Shown piece by piece: positions 25,403 to 33,060 of a stretch of 47,564 nucleotides of DNA. The notes beneath the pieces were generated by a model, which saw only the letters and a list, made by a program, of their open reading frames with translations, made no database searches and was not told the origin of the DNA. Origin of the DNA: Prevotella sp. (GTDB lineage: Bacteria > Bacteroidota > Bacteroidia > Bacteroidales > Bacteroidaceae); assembly GCA_017557185.1 (NCBI GenBank), contig JAFZAP010000008.1, positions 1 to 47,564 of the forward strand, given 5' to 3'. The position numbers were made by a program, and so were the translations under genes. The first letter of the stretch is position 1, and the number at the start of each line of letters is the position of its first letter.

Positions 25403-26608
25403 TTATCGTTTTTCGTCGGGGTGTATACCATAATATACGCGTAGCGGTGTCGAAAGCACCTTGATGAAGCCTTTCGCCTCGTCGGCCGTCCAGCCGTGCT
25501 GCATCTCGCCGTACTCGCCAAGTTTCGACTTCTGCAGGTCGAAAGCAGAGTCGACGCCCACCGTTTCGAATCCGTACGGGCGCAGGCGAAGGATGGCTGT
25601 TCCGCTCACGTTGCGCTGGCTCGAGGTCAGCATAGCCTCGATGTCGGGCATCACGGGCTCCAGATACTGGCTTTCATGCAGGAACATGCCGTACCAGTTG
25701 GCAACCTGGTCCTTCCAATACTGCTGCCACTTCGAGAGTGTCGACTTCTCCAGTAGGCGATGGGCTTCGATGATGAGCTTCGGAGCAGCGGCCTCGAAGC
25801 CCACGCGTCCCTTGATGCCGATGATTGTGTCGCCGACGTTGCAGTCGCGGCCGATGGCATAGCTGGCACCGATTTCCTCAATCTTCTGGATGGCCTTCAC
25901 TTTGTCAGTGAACGCTTCGCCGTTGACTGCCGCAATCTCGCCTTTGTCGAAGGTAATCTTCAGCAATGCCTCGGGCTCGTCGGCGGTGACATGCTTCAGG
26001 TAAGCCTCCTCGGGCAAGCCCTGCGAGGGGTCGAGAAGTTCGCCGCCACAGATGCTGGTTCCCCAGATTCCCACGTTGTACGAGTACTTCAGCTTGGCAA
26101 AGTCGGCGGTGAATCCGTGTGCGTTCAGATAGTCCACTTCCTCCTGTCGCGACAACTTCTCGTCGCGAGTGAGGGTGATAATCTCCACACCCGGAGCCAT
26201 CACGAGGAACGTCATGTCGAAGCGGATCTGGTCGTTGCCCGCACCCGTTGAGCCGTGGGCGATGGCGTCGGCACCGATCTCGTTGGCGTAGCGCGCGATG
26301 GCCAAAGCCTGGAAGATGCGCTCGCTCGAAACGGAAATGGGATAGCAGTTGTTGCGCATGACGTTGCCGAAGATCATGTAGCGCAGCGACTTCTCGTAGT
26401 ATTCCTGCGTGACGTCGAGCGTTACATACTGAACGGCCCCCAGCTTGTAGGCATTCTCCTCGTTCTTCTTCAGCTGTTCGTCGCTGAAACCGCCCGTGTT
26501 GGCGCAGGCGGCATACACCTCGTAGCCTTCCTGCGACAGTCGCATCACCGTATAGGAGGTGTCGAGTCCGCCGCTGAAGGCCACTACCACTTTTTTCTTT
26601 TTATCCAT
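25403..26608 (-). CDS. argG: Argininosuccinate synthase
   Basis: Condenses citrulline and aspartate with ATP to argininosuccinate. The 401-residue protein begins MDKKKKVVVAFSGGLDTSY, with the N-type ATP pyrophosphatase P-loop, and has AHGSTGAGNDQIRFDM near residue 110, a family signature for citrulline and aspartate binding. An open frame extends 28 codons upstream, but those residues are not family-like, so the start is placed at ATG 26608. Upstream lies the second 22-bp palindrome array. In this pathway variant citrulline is produced after removal of the succinyl group by an enzyme not encoded here. Confidence 0.95.
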   Translation of the reverse strand: MDKKKKVVVAFSGGLDTSYTVMRLSQEGYEVYAACANTGGFSDEQLKKNEENAYKLGAVQYVTLDVTQEYYEKSLRYMIFGNVMRNNCYPISVSSERIFQALAIARYANEIGADAIAHGSTGAGNDQIRFDMTFLVMAPGVEIITLTRDEKLSRQEEVDYLNAHGFTADFAKLKYSYNVGIWGTSICGGELLDPSQGLPEEAYLKHVTADEPEALLKITFDKGEIAAVNGEAFTDKVKAIQKIEEIGASYAIGRDCNVGDTIIGIKGRVGFEAAAPKLIIEAHRLLEKSTLSKWQQYWKDQVANWYGMFLHESQYLEPVMPDIEAMLTSSQRNVSGTAILRLRPYGFETVGVDSAFDLQKSKLGEYGEMQHGWTADEAKGFIKVLSTPLRVYYGIHPDEKR

Positions 26609-26938
26609 ATTTGTCATTTTCTTTGTTGTTTTCGTAAACGTTTTTGCGTGCTCTGTTCCGGCTATCGACATGCTCCAATTCGGCAGGAGCAATCGTCGCG
26701 TGTTTCTGTTGCATTGACCTAGTGAAGTAAATTAACTTAATTTGTTCGGTAAATTAACTTAATTTACTTTGCAATTTAACTTAATTTACTCAGTAAAATA
26801 ACTTAATTTACTTCGCAAATTAACTTAATTTGCAAAACCAAAGCAATGTTCCTTTTGCACTATGTGGTTGCTCTTGTCACTTCAAGTCAATGCTCCACAG
26901 GGATAAAACATATGCTCTGGCCTCGTCAACCCATTGTC
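26609..26938. other. Non-coding gap between the GNAT gene and argG
   Basis: This 330-base gap inside an otherwise compact operon contains the palindrome array at 26727-26836. TTGCATTGA just left of the array and AAGCAATGT just right of it form a short inverted pair. I see no TAnnTTTG promoter with a proper -33 for argG here. Confidence 0.6.
26727..26836 (+). repeat. Array 2: five 22-bp units carrying a 19-bp palindrome
   Basis: Five contiguous 22-base units start at 26727, 26749, 26771, 26793 and 26815. Four begin GTAAA or GCAAA and the third begins GCAAT; all share AACTTAATTT. The last unit reads GCAAATTAACTTAATTTGC, so both arms have changed together compared with the consensus GTAAATTAACTTAATTTAC and the palindrome is kept. 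Period, orientation and sequence equal those of array 1 at 7191-7322. Confidence 0.95.
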
Positions 26939-27535
26939 CTAGCGCTTCGCGTCGATGTTTTTGATGCGTTGCAGCACGTCGTCGGGAATCTTGGCGGGCA
27001 AGTGTTCCTCGGGGTCGTAGAGCATAGCGGTGCAAATGCAGTAGCGTCGGCCGGTTCGCTGCAGCACGTCGAAGTTGATGCAACCCTCGCAGCCGCGCCA
27101 GAAAGCTTCGTCGTCGGTGAGGTCGGCGAAGGTGACGGGCTGGTAGCCAAGCCTTGTATTCATGGCCATAACGGCTGCTCCGCTGGTGAGCGAGAATATC
27201 TTGGCATGTGGCCACCGCGTGCGGGCCAGCGTGAAGGTGAGGTCCTTGATGCGACGGGCCACGCCCTGTCCGCGGAAGTCGGGATGCACGATGAGTCCCG
27301 ACGTGGTGACATACTGCTTGTTGCCCCAGGTCTCGATGTAGCTGAACCCTGCGAATCGGTCGCCGCTGAGCGCGATGACAGCTTTCGCCTCGCGCATCTT
27401 CGTAGCGATATACTCATGGCTGCGCTTGGCGATACCGGTGCCGCGCACCTTGGCAGCTTCTTCGATAGTAGTGAGGATGGTATCGATGTATTTCTCGTGA
27501 GAGGCATCGGCCACCATGACATTGATTTCTTCCAT
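26939..27535 (-). CDS. GNAT acyltransferase, candidate N-acylglutamate synthase
   Basis: A 198-residue GNAT-fold enzyme. The acyl-CoA binding motif is IVHPDFRGQGVARRIKDL near residue 88, followed by SLTSGAAVMAMNTRLGY. The place between argR and argG points to the first step of arginine synthesis, acylation of glutamate. I recall a homologue in Bacteroides thetaiotaomicron being assigned as the N-succinylglutamate synthase from mutant fitness data; that match is from memory and needs checking. It lacks the amino-acid-kinase domain of classical ArgA. An unusual cysteine-bearing C-terminal part (EAFWRGCEGCINFDVL) follows the GNAT core. Confidence 0.78.
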   Translation of the reverse strand: MEEINVMVADASHEKYIDTILTTIEEAAKVRGTGIAKRSHEYIATKMREAKAVIALSGDRFAGFSYIETWGNKQYVTTSGLIVHPDFRGQGVARRIKDLTFTLARTRWPHAKIFSLTSGAAVMAMNTRLGYQPVTFADLTDDEAFWRGCEGCINFDVLQRTGRRYCICTAMLYDPEEHLPAKIPDDVLQRIKNIDAKR

Positions 27536-27627
27536 GATGCTTGTTTTCCTGAAATCTTTTTACCGTTAAAAAACTATACCTCCTTTTGTGTTAGCAAATG
27601 GTTGGTATGTGTTGCTCCCTACTGTTC

Positions 27628-28107
27628 TCAGTCCTTGAGGGTAGGGATGATGGCGCTCAGGCTCTCGATGACGCTCTCGCGGCGGCTGCCCTCCTTGAGG
27701 ATGAGCAGGATGGTGTCATCACCGGCAACGGTACCCAGCAGGTCGGGCATATCGGTGTTGTCGATGTTGTAGGCGATAAGGCTGGCGTAGCCGGGACGGG
27801 TTTTGATGACGCCGAGGTTTCCCGAGAAGTTGATGGACAGATAGCCCGGTGATTCCAGCATCTCGCGAGCCGTCTGTGTGCTACGCACTCGCTTGTACAT
27901 GGTCTCGTTGGGCAGCACGTAGACGTATTTGCCGTTCATCGACGCTGCCTTTGCCACTTTCAACTGCTTGAGGTCACGGCTAAGAGTGGCCTGCGTGAGT
28001 TGGAAACCTTCCTGTTTCAGTTCCTGCAGGAGCTCTTCCTGACTGCCCAGTTCCTTGCTCGAGATGAGCATCTTCAGTGTTTCAATTCTGTTGTTCTTGA
28101 CTTTCAT
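27628..28107 (-). CDS. argR: Arginine repressor
   Basis: ArgR family regulator: a winged-helix N-terminal domain (about residues 1-70, with QEELLQELKQEGFQLTQATLSRDL) that binds operators, and a C-terminal arginine-binding oligomerisation domain (about 85-159, GTVAGDDTILLILKEG). The 159-residue length is usual. The start is at ATG 28107 (MKVKNNRIETL); an upstream in-frame extension to 28161 covers the promoter. It is first in the long minus-strand arginine block and so is probably autoregulated. I could not identify a convincing ARG box by eye. Confidence 0.95.
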   Translation of the reverse strand: MKVKNNRIETLKMLISSKELGSQEELLQELKQEGFQLTQATLSRDLKQLKVAKAASMNGKYVYVLPNETMYKRVRSTQTAREMLESPGYLSINFSGNLGVIKTRPGYASLIAYNIDNTDMPDLLGTVAGDDTILLILKEGSRRESVIESLSAIIPTLKD

Positions 28108-28134
28108 AAATGTATAAATATGCTTTAGCGGGTG

Positions 28135-28166
28135 CAAATATAGTATAAAAAATGCAAACACGCAAA
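28135..28166 (-). promoter_or_regulatory. Promoter of the argR block (TTTG-N20-TATATTTG)
   Basis: On the minus strand, TATATTTG at 28135-28142 and TTTG at 28163-28166 are spaced by 20 bases. It would drive argR and the arginine genes after it. Confidence 0.75.
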
Positions 28167-28211
28167 TTTTTCTGCATAAAAATTCTCGGAAAAAAGAAAA
28201 TTTACATATTA

Positions 28212-28243
28212 TTTGCCGATTAGTAGTTTTTTTGCTAACTTTG
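28212..28243 (+). promoter_or_regulatory. Promoter of the GH28-SusC-SusD unit (TTTG-N20-TAACTTTG)
   Basis: TTTG at 28212-28215 and TAACTTTG at 28236-28243 with a 20-base spacer, about 42 bases before the GTG start. It is divergent from the argR promoter. Confidence 0.75.
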
Positions 28244-28284
28244 CAGGCGTTTAAGTTACGCGCGTATATATTAAATGTAAAACC

Positions 28285-29667
28285 GTGAAGAGATTCATTT
28301 CTTTGTGTTTGATGGTGTCAGTTGTTATGTGCCTGTGGTCGCAACAGGTATATGACGTGACGTCCTATGGAGCCAAAGGCGATGGTATGACGGATGATGC
28401 ACCGGCCATTCAGAAAGCAATCGATGCTTGTTCTGAACAGGGTGGAGGCAGAGTCTTGTTCCCGCGCAATCATACTTTCCTGTCAGGACCGGTGAGGTTG
28501 AAGTCGAATGTCGACCTGCATCTCGAGTCGACGGCCGTGCTTCTGGCCAATCCCGATGAGAGCATCTACCACCTGAGTACCTTCGGCGAGAACCGAGGCG
28601 AGGGAATGATGTGGCTATGGGCGCAGGATGCCGAGAATATCACCATCAGCGGTCGCGGAACCATTCACGGCAACGGCATTCGCTTCATGGGTGCCGAGCT
28701 CGGCGACAGCTACGAATTGAAGCCTTTGAAAGACCCGTCGTTCGATCCCCGTCCGCATGTGCTCACGCTGACCAATGTCAAGAATATTGTGATTCGCGAC
28801 GTGACGATTACAGAAGGAGCCTATTGGACCGTGCATCTCGTGGGTTGCGACGGTGCCGTGATTGATGGCATCCAGTTGCTCAACAACCTGAAGATTCGAA
28901 ACGGTGACGGTATCGACCTTGACCATTCGCGCAACGTGCGCATCTCGAACTGCTATATCACCTCTGGCGACGACTGCATCTGCTTGAAGAACCGCCGCGA
29001 AAGCGAGCAATACGGCCCGTGTCACGACATCGTGGTGACCAACTGCACGATGGCTTCGCGCTCATGTGCCATCAAGATCGGCAGCGAGAATATGGACTCC
29101 ATCTACAACGTCCTGTTCGATAATTGCATCATCACCCGCTCCAATCGCGGTGTGGGCATCCAGAACCGCGATGAGGGAACCGTCACCGATGTGACGTTCT
29201 CCAACATCCAGTTGGACTGTCGCCAGTGGTCAGATGTGTGGTGGGGTAAGGCTGAACCTATCTATGTGACCAGCTATCCGCGTGCTAACGGCAACCACAA
29301 GGATGCCAACTGGCGATTCCCGAAAGGCCAGATCGAGGGTCGTTGCGGCGAAGTGTCGCGCATACGTTTCTTCAATATCACCGCTACATCGGAGAACGGC
29401 TGCTTCATCGGCGGCGACACCCCTGATAAGGTGAACAACATCTACCTGAACAACGTCATCCTGACTATGCGCAAAGTGACCGACTACGAAGGCGGCCAGT
29501 ACGACAAGCGTCCCTGTCGCGACGAAGGTTTCGTCAAGGGAAAAGTGCACGGTGTCTATGTGGAGCAGGCCCGCGATGTGCATGTCGAAGGATTGCATGT
29601 TGACTGGGGGCGCAACGGGTTCCCCAATCAAGGAGAAGACATATTTTTTTATCAACCTAATCAATAA
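28285..29667 (+). CDS. Glycoside hydrolase family 28-like protein (polygalacturonase fold)
   Basis: A 460-residue secreted right-handed beta-helix enzyme. After a signal peptide (ends near WSQQ) comes the typical DVTSYGAKGDGMTDDAPAIQKAID opening of pectin-active GH28 proteins. NGDGIDLD (Asp208) and SGDDCICLK (Asp229, Asp230) correspond to the three catalytic aspartates. However, the usual GHG is replaced by SRSCAIKIGSE and the usual RIK by RGVGIQN, so classical polygalacturonase activity is doubtful. The start is a GTG at 28285, which gives a positively charged signal-peptide start (KRF); ATG 28309 would lose it. It lies 5 bases before susC and is co-transcribed with it. Confidence 0.87.
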   Translation: MKRFISLCLMVSVVMCLWSQQVYDVTSYGAKGDGMTDDAPAIQKAIDACSEQGGGRVLFPRNHTFLSGPVRLKSNVDLHLESTAVLLANPDESIYHLSTFGENRGEGMMWLWAQDAENITISGRGTIHGNGIRFMGAELGDSYELKPLKDPSFDPRPHVLTLTNVKNIVIRDVTITEGAYWTVHLVGCDGAVIDGIQLLNNLKIRNGDGIDLDHSRNVRISNCYITSGDDCICLKNRRESEQYGPCHDIVVTNCTMASRSCAIKIGSENMDSIYNVLFDNCIITRSNRGVGIQNRDEGTVTDVTFSNIQLDCRQWSDVWWGKAEPIYVTSYPRANGNHKDANWRFPKGQIEGRCGEVSRIRFFNITATSENGCFIGGDTPDKVNNIYLNNVILTMRKVTDYEGGQYDKRPCRDEGFVKGKVHGVYVEQARDVHVEGLHVDWGRNGFPNQGEDIFFYQPNQ

Positions 29668-29672
29668 CAATT

Positions 29673-32600
29673 ATGCTAAAAGTACGATTCTTTAATTCAC
29701 GGAAAGCCAGGAAGACAGTTCTCTCTTTGGCTCTCTTAGTGTGCAGTACAGCAGCAATGGCGCAAAACCATGTAACGGGTGTCATCCGCGATGCGCAGGG
29801 TGAACCGCTTATCGGTGTGAGTGTTGTTGAGGCTGGAACTCAGAATGGCGCGGTCACCGACATCAATGGCCGCTACTCACTCAACGTAAAGCCTGGTGCT
29901 AAGCTGAATGTGTCCTATGTGGGCTTCGAGCCGCAGACCATCAATGCCGGCGAAAGCATCACGCTACAGGAAGACAATCAGTTGCTGAACGAAGTCGTGG
30001 TCGTAGGTTACGGTACGATGCAGCGCAAGGATGTGACCTCTTCCATCACAACGGTACAGGCCAAGGATTTGAACCAGGGTGTGTTCACCGATCCCGCTCA
30101 GATGTTGCAGGGAAAGGTTCCCGGACTGGTGGTTTCTTCTACCGCCGACCCGAATGGATCTCCTACCATCACTCTTCGTGGCGCTTCTACTCTTCGTACC
30201 GGCGCTATGTCACCTTACTATGTGGTGGATGGTATTCCTGGTGTTGACATCTCAATTGTTGCTCCCGACGATATCGAAAGTATTGACGTGCTGCGAGACG
30301 CTACCGCTACAGCTATCTATGGTTCGAAGGCCGCCAATGGTGTGATCATCATCACCACCAAGAAAGGCTCTGAAGAAAGAACCAATGTTGCTTATAACGG
30401 TTATGTGGCTTTCGACAATATCCTCAAGACCTATGACGTGTGTACAGCCGATGAACTTCGCGAGTATGCAAAGAGTAATGGTATTTCCTTGAAGGATGGT
30501 GGTGCAAACGTCGACTGGCAGGAAGAAGTGCTTCGCACGGGTATCAGCCACAACCACAACGTGAGCATTACTGGCGGAAATGAAAGAACCAACTATATGA
30601 TTAGCGGCAACCTCATGAAGCGCCAGGGTGTTATCAAGATGACGGGTATGGATCGTTTCAATGTACGTTCGCTCGTTTCAACCAAAGTGCTGAAGGATCA
30701 CCTCACCTTGTCGATGGGCGTGAACTCGATGTATGGCAAGCACTTCGGCGTTCCCACAGGCAGTGAGGGAGCATCTGTGCTCGATGCCATGAACTACTAT
30801 TCTCCGACAAATGCTATCAAGAATGCTGATGGCACGTGGACGATGGGTGCCGGTTCGAAGAACTACAATCCTCTCGCCCTGATGGAAGAGAACCTCTCCG
30901 AGACAATTTGGAAGCGCAACCAGTTCATTGGCAAGACCGCTCTTGAGCTTTGGAAGGGATTCTTCTGGAATGTGAACTATTCATGGAGCAACTACCAGAG
31001 CACCTATAGCGCCTACAACACCCGCTATTCTCAGCTCGAGGGTATCGGCAACAAGAATGGCCAGGCTACCCGCAGCACCTACTTCGGCCGCGAGCAGACT
31101 TTTGAGACCTATCTGAACTACGCCTTGAAGTTCGGCAAGAGCAAATGGGATCTGATGGCTGGTTACTCTTGGGAAGAGAAGAAGAACAACGACGGCTTTG
31201 GTCTCAGCGTTGAAGGTTACTACAACGACGACCTGACGTGGTACAACATGTCGTATGCACAAACCATCCTCGGTGTTCAGAACTCCGTACAGAGTGGTTA
31301 TCGCGAGAACATCCGCAACATTTCGTTCTATGGACGTGTCAACTACTCTTTCGCAAGCCGCTACATGCTTCAGGCTACCGTCCGTCGCGATGGTTCGTCT
31401 GTATTCGGAAAGAACAACCGCTGGGGTACATTCCCGTCAGTATCGGCAGCATGGAATATCACCGAAGAGCCATTCATGCAGAACCAGAGTGTTTTCGACA
31501 ATTTGAAACTCCGTGCCGGTTACGGTATCTCTGGTAACGCCATGGGATTCGATGTCTATTCGTCATTCAACACCTATGGTGCAACAGGTACGTTTATCTA
31601 CGACGGCAAGCTCTATCGCACCTATGCCGCTACAAAGAATGCTAATCCTGATCTTAAGTGGGAGTCGACAGGCATGTTGAACATCGGTCTCGACTTTGCA
31701 TTCATCGGCGGACGTGTAAACGGTACCATCGAGGTTTATAACAAGAAGACCAAGGACCTCATCTGGAGCTATCCTGTTCCTACAACACAGTATGTCTACG
31801 GTTGGATGGACGCCAATGTCGGTGAGATGACCAACAGAGGTATTGAGTTCACGTTGAATGCTGTTCCCGTTCGCACCAAGAACTTCACATGGAACACCAC
31901 CCTCAACCTGTCGCACAACAAGAACACCGTCGACAAGATGCAGAACGACGTTTTCCACACCACTAACCTCACACAGGGTGACCCGATGGTCGCTGGTGTC
32001 TCTGCAAACGGTTGGACCCAGAGAATTATGGAAGGTGAGCCTATCGGTACATTCTACACCTACCAGTATGCAGGTACTGTGAACGGACGTTCTGAGTACT
32101 ACGTGCTCGATGAGAATGGTAATCGTACTGGCGAGACCACCAATAACCCGGGTCTGAAGGATCGCTCGATTACAGGTTGCGCACAGCCGAAGCTCAATGC
32201 TGGTTGGAACAACAATATTTCTTACAAGAACTGGAACCTGAATGCATTCATCACCGGCGTATTCGGAAATGATGTTTACAACGGCCCGCGTGCTCACTAC
32301 ACAAGTGCACAGATGTTCTCAGATGGTAAAAACGTGTTGAAGGAATTCCTCACATTCCCCGCTGGCGACGCTTCCGGTTCGCTTCCTTCAGATCGTTTCA
32401 TCGAGAAGGGAACCTACGTCCGCCTGCAGTCTATCACGCTGAGCTACACATTCCGCAACTGCTTCAACGACTGGATTCAGGATCTCACCATCTATGGTAC
32501 AGGCAACAACCTGCTTACCTTCACCGATTATAAGGGCCTCGATCCGGAAGTCAACCTTGGTGGTATTGACCCAGGTATCGACTATCGTTGGACCCGTTAT

Positions 32601-33038
32601 CCCCACTCTCGTACCCTCATGGTCGGTGTGAAGATCAACTTCGGTGGCGGCAAGAAGAAAAAGGCTGCTGCTACGACACAGTATGTTGACAGAGAAGTCA
32701 TCAAGGAAGTTCCTGTAGTGAAGGAAGTCGTGAAGGAAGTTCCCGGCAAGAACACGGAGACTCTCGTACAGAACACATATGTTGTGACATTCCCGGTTAA
32801 CTCTTCTGAAATCAACAACGTGAGCGAACTCGCCGGCATCCCGAAGGGTGCAAACGTGGAGATTGTAGCTTACGCTTCACCGGAAGGAACCACCGATGCC
32901 AACCAAAAGCTTTCACAGGAGCGTGCTGATGCTGTTGCCAAGTATCTTCAGGACAAGGGCGTGAATGTAACACGCATTGTGGCTAAGGGTGCTGATACAA
33001 ATCATGCTAACCGTATTGCTATCGTGACAGTAAAGTAA
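29673..33038 (+). CDS. susC-like: SusC/RagA-family TonB-dependent transporter with C-terminal OmpA-like domain
   Basis: An outer-membrane glycan importer of 1121 residues. Signal peptide 1-31; carboxypeptidase-regulatory-like domain about 33-110 (GVIRDAQGEPLIGVSV); TonB plug about 112-235 (EVVVVGYGTMQRKDVTSS; YVVDGIPGVDISIV); barrel to about residue 990 (RTLMVGVKINF). Ordinary SusC proteins stop there. This one continues through GGGKKKKAA and a charged VKEV repeat linker to an OmpA-type domain at about 1035-1121 (TDANQKLSQERADAVAKYL, GVNVTRIVAKG). It keeps the Asp and Arg that bind diaminopimelate in OmpA. The frame is continuous with no stop. The susD gene follows 22 bases later. Tethering of the transporter to peptidoglycan is inference. 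Confidence 0.93.
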   Translation: MLKVRFFNSRKARKTVLSLALLVCSTAAMAQNHVTGVIRDAQGEPLIGVSVVEAGTQNGAVTDINGRYSLNVKPGAKLNVSYVGFEPQTINAGESITLQEDNQLLNEVVVVGYGTMQRKDVTSSITTVQAKDLNQGVFTDPAQMLQGKVPGLVVSSTADPNGSPTITLRGASTLRTGAMSPYYVVDGIPGVDISIVAPDDIESIDVLRDATATAIYGSKAANGVIIITTKKGSEERTNVAYNGYVAFDNILKTYDVCTADELREYAKSNGISLKDGGANVDWQEEVLRTGISHNHNVSITGGNERTNYMISGNLMKRQGVIKMTGMDRFNVRSLVSTKVLKDHLTLSMGVNSMYGKHFGVPTGSEGASVLDAMNYYSPTNAIKNADGTWTMGAGSKNYNPLALMEENLSETIWKRNQFIGKTALELWKGFFWNVNYSWSNYQSTYSAYNTRYSQLEGIGNKNGQATRSTYFGREQTFETYLNYALKFGKSKWDLMAGYSWEEKKNNDGFGLSVEGYYNDDLTWYNMSYAQTILGVQNSVQSGYRENIRNISFYGRVNYSFASRYMLQATVRRDGSSVFGKNNRWGTFPSVSAAWNITEEPFMQNQSVFDNLKLRAGYGISGNAMGFDVYSSFNTYGATGTFIYDGKLYRTYAATKNANPDLKWESTGMLNIGLDFAFIGGRVNGTIEVYNKKTKDLIWSYPVPTTQYVYGWMDANVGEMTNRGIEFTLNAVPVRTKNFTWNTTLNLSHNKNTVDKMQNDVFHTTNLTQGDPMVAGVSANGWTQRIMEGEPIGTFYTYQYAGTVNGRSEYYVLDENGNRTGETTNNPGLKDRSITGCAQPKLNAGWNNNISYKNWNLNAFITGVFGNDVYNGPRAHYTSAQMFSDGKNVLKEFLTFPAGDASGSLPSDRFIEKGTYVRLQSITLSYTFRNCFNDWIQDLTIYGTGNNLLTFTDYKGLDPEVNLGGIDPGIDYRWTRYPHSRTLMVGVKINFGGGKKKKAAATTQYVDREVIKEVPVVKEVVKEVPGKNTETLVQNTYVVTFPVNSSEINNVSELAGIPKGANVEIVAYASPEGTTDANQKLSQERADAVAKYLQDKGVNVTRIVAKGADTNHANRIAIVTVK

Positions 33039-33060
33039 AATTTAATCAGATATCAAGAAT

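Noticed and set aside
26727-26836. Could array 2 be an ArgR operator cluster?
   Set aside because: The same array occurs at 7191-7322 beside unrelated genes, and the core does not look like the ARG-box half sites known from ArgR proteins. It also lies far from the argR promoter.
30252-30557. Small minus-strand frames inside susC
   Set aside because: All are antisense to a well-supported plus-strand gene and have no motifs.
29673-33038. SusC-OmpA junction as a simple frameshift or read-through artefact
   Set aside because: The frame is open across the junction, the linker is a sensible charged repeat, and the OmpA part is complete to its own stop. A chimeric assembly cannot be excluded from sequence alone but is not indicated.
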